From Streptomyces chromofuscus (GTDB taxonomy: Bacteria; Actinomycetota; Actinomycetes; Streptomycetales; Streptomycetaceae): a stretch of 64,000 nucleotides of DNA. Positions 58,473 through 64,000 of the stretch are shown here, in pieces. The notes beneath the pieces are model-generated. The model searched no databases. It saw only the letters and a list, made by a program, of their open reading frames with translations, and was not told the origin of the DNA. Position 1 is the first letter of the stretch. Every line of letters starts with the position of its first letter. The stretch is taken from the NCBI RefSeq assembly GCF_015160875.1, contig NZ_CP063374.1, positions 4,467,501-4,531,500 of the forward strand, in the 5' to 3' direction. The translations under genes were made by a program, and so were the position numbers.

Positions 58473-59077
58473 GCGCACGCGCGCCGCAGCCGGATTCGGT
58501 GGCAGTGAGTCGCCACCGTGTCCACCAGCCGTACGAGATCGGGGGCGCCCCCAACGCCCCCCATGGCCGACAGCGTCGGCAGCGAGGCCTCGACCTCGCA
58601 CCCCGGTTCGGGGGGTCGCAGCCAGACGGCGGCCCCCTGAAAAGCGTTCTCGCGCTGTAGAGCGCCCTCCGTGGCGCCGTCGCCTGTCCCTCCGGCCGCA
58701 CCGTCCCCCGGCGGCGCCGGAGCCTCCATCGCGCCGCTCCCGCCGTCCCCGCCGATGACCCGCAGATCCAGCGGCAGGCCGCCCCATTCCAGCCAGTCCA
58801 GTACCCCCGGCAGCTCCTCGGCGCTCCCCGGCGCCACCAGCAGCCGCAGCCGGTCGCCCAGGACGGCCACCGGAGAGCCCGGAACAAGGTGCCGCAGTCC
58901 CGCGAGGCCCGCCTCGGCCGGCACGTCCAGGACATCGAAGCGGGACCCCACCGACAGGCGCAGCGGGGTGCCCGGCAGGGTCGCCCAGCCCAGGTCGTGC
59001 TCGTACCACCGCCGGACCCGGTCGTCCTGATCCTGGGGGCGCCGGGGGAGCGGGACCGAGGGCATCGCGCCAACCAT
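58451..59077 (-). CDS. Conserved actinobacterial hypothetical protein
   Basis: A 208-residue protein, found from memory beside lsr2 and clpC in Streptomyces, without assigned function. It begins VPLPRRPQDQDDRVRRWYEH and contains LGWATLPGTPLRLSVGSRFD, which recalls the start of bifunctional primase-polymerase (prim-pol) domains, but I see no catalytic motif. Its 3' end overlaps the lsr2 3' end by 22 nt. Two ATGs 12 nt apart are possible starts. Confidence 0.65.
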   Translation of the reverse strand: MVGAMPSVPLPRRPQDQDDRVRRWYEHDLGWATLPGTPLRLSVGSRFDVLDVPAEAGLAGLRHLVPGSPVAVLGDRLRLLVAPGSAEELPGVLDWLEWGGLPLDLRVIGGDGGSGAMEAPAPPGDGAAGGTGDGATEGALQRENAFQGAAVWLRPPEPGCEVEASLPTLSAMGGVGGAPDLVRLVDTVATHCHRIRLRRACAQPLAFS

Positions 59078-59183
59078 GCCAAGCGAAACCGTCAAAACGG
59101 CGTTCGAGTTACGCTGTGTGTTACTGATGATGCGCAGGGTGGTGAAAAGGGGGGCGTGTGGGGGTGCGGGGTGGTGCAAGGTT

Positions 59184-59197
59184 GTTCGCCCGTAGCG
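59184..59197 (+). promoter_or_regulatory. ClgR-type operator upstream of clpC
   Basis: GTTCGC-CCGTA-GCG fits the ClgR recognition pattern known from Streptomyces (GTTCGC, five bases, GCG). ClgR activates clpP1P2, lon and clpC. The site is 310 nt before the clpC start, so the mRNA has a long leader; the rest of the 430-nt intergenic region shows no other clear element. Confidence 0.7.
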
Positions 59198-59507
59198 GAG
59201 GGAACGGGTGCGCGCGGCATGGACTGTCAGTCCGAGCGGGTAAGACATGCCTAGTGGGAGGGGGCGACACGCAGTCGAGGCCGTCTCACGTTCGCCATCG
59301 GCGTACTGATGGTGGGGGTAACTGCCTGGCCTGCGGGAACATCGTCTCGCACCATCGGGTTGGAGCAGATGTCGGCGTCACGGGTCAGGAGGCCATCCAC
59401 GGTGTCGGCAGTTGGAATGAGCGGTCCCCGCTTGCGGGACTAAGCTGCGGAAGGACAGGGAGGGGAAGTTCCCCCCACTGCCTGACCGCTCTGAGGAGCG
59501 ATTAACG

Positions 59508-62033
<2,526 letters not shown>

Positions 62034-62047
62034 CGCCTAGACCGTGA

Positions 62048-62080
62048 GGGGCCGGTGCCGTACGAGGCACCGGCCCCTTT
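62048..62080 (+). terminator. clpC terminator
   Basis: A perfect 12-bp stem (GGGGCCGGTGCC, 6-nt loop) followed by TTT, 14 nt after the clpC stop. Confidence 0.9.
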
Positions 62081-62107
62081 CGCATGTCCGCCCGCGGGTC
62101 CCGCGGG

Positions 62108-62740
62108 TTACGACAGCCGGCCGTCGTAGTCCGGCAGCTTGTACGTCTTCTCGGCGTGGCCGCCCGACAGGTCGGTGGTGTTGTTGCCGATGTTCGCGAT
62201 GATCGTGTAGCCCTTGGACTCGATGTCCACGCGCTGGGCCGTCTTGTAGGCGGCGACGTTCTTGAAGAGGTCGAAGAAGCCGCGGACGTGGAGGCCGTCG
62301 ACCTCGTAGCCCACCTTCTCCAGGTTGTACTCGGTGGGCACGTAGATGATGCCCGGGCGGGCGGTGACGAAGAAGATGTCGACGCCGCGCTCCTGGGCGT
62401 ACTCGGCGACCTCCAGGACCGGCTTGTTGGCCGGCTGCGGGAAGCTGAAGCCGAAGTCGGTCTCCAGCGTGGTGTTGTCGATGTCGAAGACGATCGCCTG
62501 CTTCTCGCCCGGCCGGGTCTGGGCGATCCGCTGCTTCAGGTAGGGCAGTGCCTGGTCCATCACGGCCTGGCAGTCCCGCTGCCAGGTCGCGTAGTCAACG
62601 TCCGCGGCAGCGGCGGTGGTGGTGGCCGCGGTGGTCGTGGTGGTGGTCGCGGCCTCGGCGGGGGCGGCGATGGCCACGAGGGCGGCCGCGGCGAGGGCGG
62701 TGGCGGCGGTGCGGCTCGTCCAGGGGCGTCGTCTTGTCAT
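62108..62740 (-). CDS. Secreted HAD-family acid phosphatase
   Basis: A 210-residue exported phosphatase. The signal peptide (RRRPWTSRTAATALAAAALV then AIAAPAEA) is followed by a Thr/Ala-only linker of about 18 residues. The catalytic HAD motif FDIDNTTLETD carries both aspartates; FFVTARPG is motif II, and IIANIGNNTTDLSGG stands at motif IV. It resembles class B/plant acid phosphatases. AAGGGA precedes the ATG. Convergent with clpC. Confidence 0.88.
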   Translation of the reverse strand: MTRRRPWTSRTAATALAAAALVAIAAPAEAATTTTTTAATTTAAAADVDYATWQRDCQAVMDQALPYLKQRIAQTRPGEKQAIVFDIDNTTLETDFGFSFPQPANKPVLEVAEYAQERGVDIFFVTARPGIIYVPTEYNLEKVGYEVDGLHVRGFFDLFKNVAAYKTAQRVDIESKGYTIIANIGNNTTDLSGGHAEKTYKLPDYDGRLS

Positions 62741-62867
62741 ATGGGGGGTCCCTTCACGTCCGTACGCGGTGCGTACGGGGGCCAGCATGTCGTGTGCATG
62801 TTCGTGCGTGAGGGTGGCGCCAGAGGAACCGTAGGGTTACTGGACGGTAGGTGAACAGGGGTGTGCA

Positions 62868-64000
62868 TCACACAACGCTGCGCGTGCGGACGACGGCCGG
62901 TGTCACCGGGAGCATTTCGCGTACGTGGTCCGGTACGTCGGTGATGTCGGCGGCGAGGTTGATGGTGACCTCGCGCAGGTTGGGGAACAGGGTGCGCACG
63001 CCCGAAAGGTCCTCCGTGCCGCGGAAGTTGTACAGACGCAGGCTTGTGACGCCGGGCAGCGTGGGGCCGTGCCGGCCGACGTCCTGCCAGCTGACGCGCA
63101 GCTCCTCCAGGTCTCGATGGCGGGCCATCTCCTCGTAGTCCTCGTCGGTCAGGGGCACGGCCGGGGCGGCGAGGCTCAGTTGCCGCAGACCCGCCAGGCG
63201 GTGGAGGCCACGCAGACCGGTGTGGAGGGTGGCGCGCTTGCCGAGCCGCAGGTGACGAAGCGGCAGGTCGTGAGGGAGCGCCCGGTCCAGGGACGCGGCC
63301 TCCAGGGCGATCCCGAGGTCGAGCCGGCTCAGCGTCGGTGAACCGGAGAGCACGGACAGCGCGTCCGGCCGCTCCAGCCCGGGCAGCGTGTCCAGCGACA
63401 GCCGGCTCAGCGGCAGGCGGGCCAGCGGGGCGATGTCGTCGATCCGGGGGCACCCGCTGAGGTCCAGGTACGTCAGCTGGTTCAGGTCGGCCAGGCACCG
63501 CAGGTCCCGCAGCCGTTCGTTGGCCCGGACGACCAGCTCGGCCACGTCGCCCGGCAGCCCGGCCGGGTCGACGTCGCCGACCAGGTGCAGGGACCGCCGG
63601 CCGCCCAGTTCGCGCAGGAAACGCAGGTGTTCCCCGGAGTGCGCGACATGGAACAGCTCGTCCTCGGGCAGGTGGGCGACGACCTCCCTGCCGTACCGCC
63701 CGGTGGGGAACCGGTACCAGGTCCAGGCGAGTTGGGCGCGTACCGCCAGGGCCGGGTGCGAGCGGAAGCGGGCGAGGACGGGCACCGCGGCCTCCGTGCC
63801 GATCAGCGAGGCCGTCACGACGACCGCGCGGGCCTCCTCGTCGCTCAGTCCTTCCGGGCCGGGCAGCAGCTCCAGCACGAGCGGCCCGACCGAGGCCAGC
63901 ACGCGGGCCCATTCCGTCGTCCGGGGCGGGATCAGCGCGTCGGCGCCCCGCTCGACCTCCTTCCGCACCGCCGGGTCCAGCTCCGTCGCGTGCTCCAGCG
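62868..64000 (-). CDS. Leucine-rich-repeat protein, probable NACHT-type (5' end outside window)
   Basis: The frame is open to the window edge, so the N-terminus is missing. The visible 377 residues hold an alpha-helical HEAT-like stretch (about the first 130: VVVTASLIGTEAAVPVLARF) and then leucine-rich repeats (LNQLTYLDLSGCPRIDDIAP, LPLRHLRLGKRATLHTGLRG). This is the C-terminal layout of Streptomyces NACHT proteins, STAND ATPases of which some defend against phage. The NACHT domain itself is not visible, so the call is inference. Confidence 0.65.
   Translation of the reverse strand, partial: LEHATELDPAVRKEVERGADALIPPRTTEWARVLASVGPLVLELLPGPEGLSDEEARAVVVTASLIGTEAAVPVLARFRSHPALAVRAQLAWTWYRFPTGRYGREVVAHLPEDELFHVAHSGEHLRFLRELGGRRSLHLVGDVDPAGLPGDVAELVVRANERLRDLRCLADLNQLTYLDLSGCPRIDDIAPLARLPLSRLSLDTLPGLERPDALSVLSGSPTLSRLDLGIALEAASLDRALPHDLPLRHLRLGKRATLHTGLRGLHRLAGLRQLSLAAPAVPLTDEDYEEMARHRDLEELRVSWQDVGRHGPTLPGVTSLRLYNFRGTEDLSGVRTLFPNLREVTINLAADITDVPDHVREMLPVTPAVVRTRSVV

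Overview
The window reads as core chromosome of a Streptomyces. Evidence: very high G+C with G/C-rich third codon positions, many GTG starts, frequent 4-nt ATGA/GTGA overlaps, and genes typical of the genus (TipA, Lsr2, a SARP-NB-ARC-TPR regulator, an XRE/DUF397 pair, a zinc-free S18). From memory, the gene order runs parallel to the S. coelicolor tipA-ftsH-folE-lsr2-clpC segment; I could not check this by alignment.

Layout. 0-10 kb: a GGCT-fold protein, a 2-hydroxyacid dehydrogenase, a large SARP regulator behind a 33-bp tandem array, a PolA-like polymerase, an HTH-Clp_N protein with two operators, and a DUF2786 protein. 10-13 kb: two lipoproteins, a 16-bp degenerate repeat array, and the scar of a zinc-responsive (C-minus) ribosomal-protein locus: an rpsN2 3' remnant fused head-to-head to a cobW 3' remnant, followed by intact rpsR2. 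13-19 kb: small regulatory modules, namely VOC-ArsR-SRPBCC with a double operator, a DUF397/ATPase/XRE locus with a shared 28-bp motif, aldehyde dehydrogenase, and a Phd/RelE toxin-antitoxin pair. 19-23 kb: PadR, an ABC exporter, tipA with its promoter, and dedA. 23-33 kb: thrE-like exporter, ppa, dacB-like PBP4, DUF2342 zincin, then tilS-hpt-ftsH-folE. 33-42 kb: folK/folB/NTF2-like/folP on the minus strand, a damaged DUF2156 gene, a coiled-coil membrane protein and two PH-domain membrane proteins. 42-49 kb: orphan nuoD2 beside a MidA/NDUFAF7-type methyltransferase, a two-component system, a TmrB-like ATPase, a DUF5937 regulator and a PLP lyase. 49-55 kb: a mostly coupled DUF2520-panC-nadB-nadC-coaX cofactor operon. 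55-64 kb: a 25-bp higher-order repeat, two small hypotheticals, BlaI-like regulator, argA-like, lsr2, a hypothetical, clpC with a ClgR-type box, a secreted HAD phosphatase, and the C-terminal part of a leucine-rich-repeat protein cut by the window edge.

Functional links. Protein quality control recurs (FtsH, ClpC, and an HTH protein carrying a ClpC-like N-domain). Cofactor synthesis forms two blocks: folate, and NAD/CoA. Many genes have a TANNNT-like box 6-8 nt before the start codon and no Shine-Dalgarno, which suggests leaderless transcripts. The most unusual observations are the ribosomal-locus deletion scar, the twin-operator HTH-Clp_N gene, the 28-bp motif shared by two genes of the DUF397/XRE locus, the nuoD2/methyltransferase neighbourhood, and an unusual density of minisatellite-like repeats.
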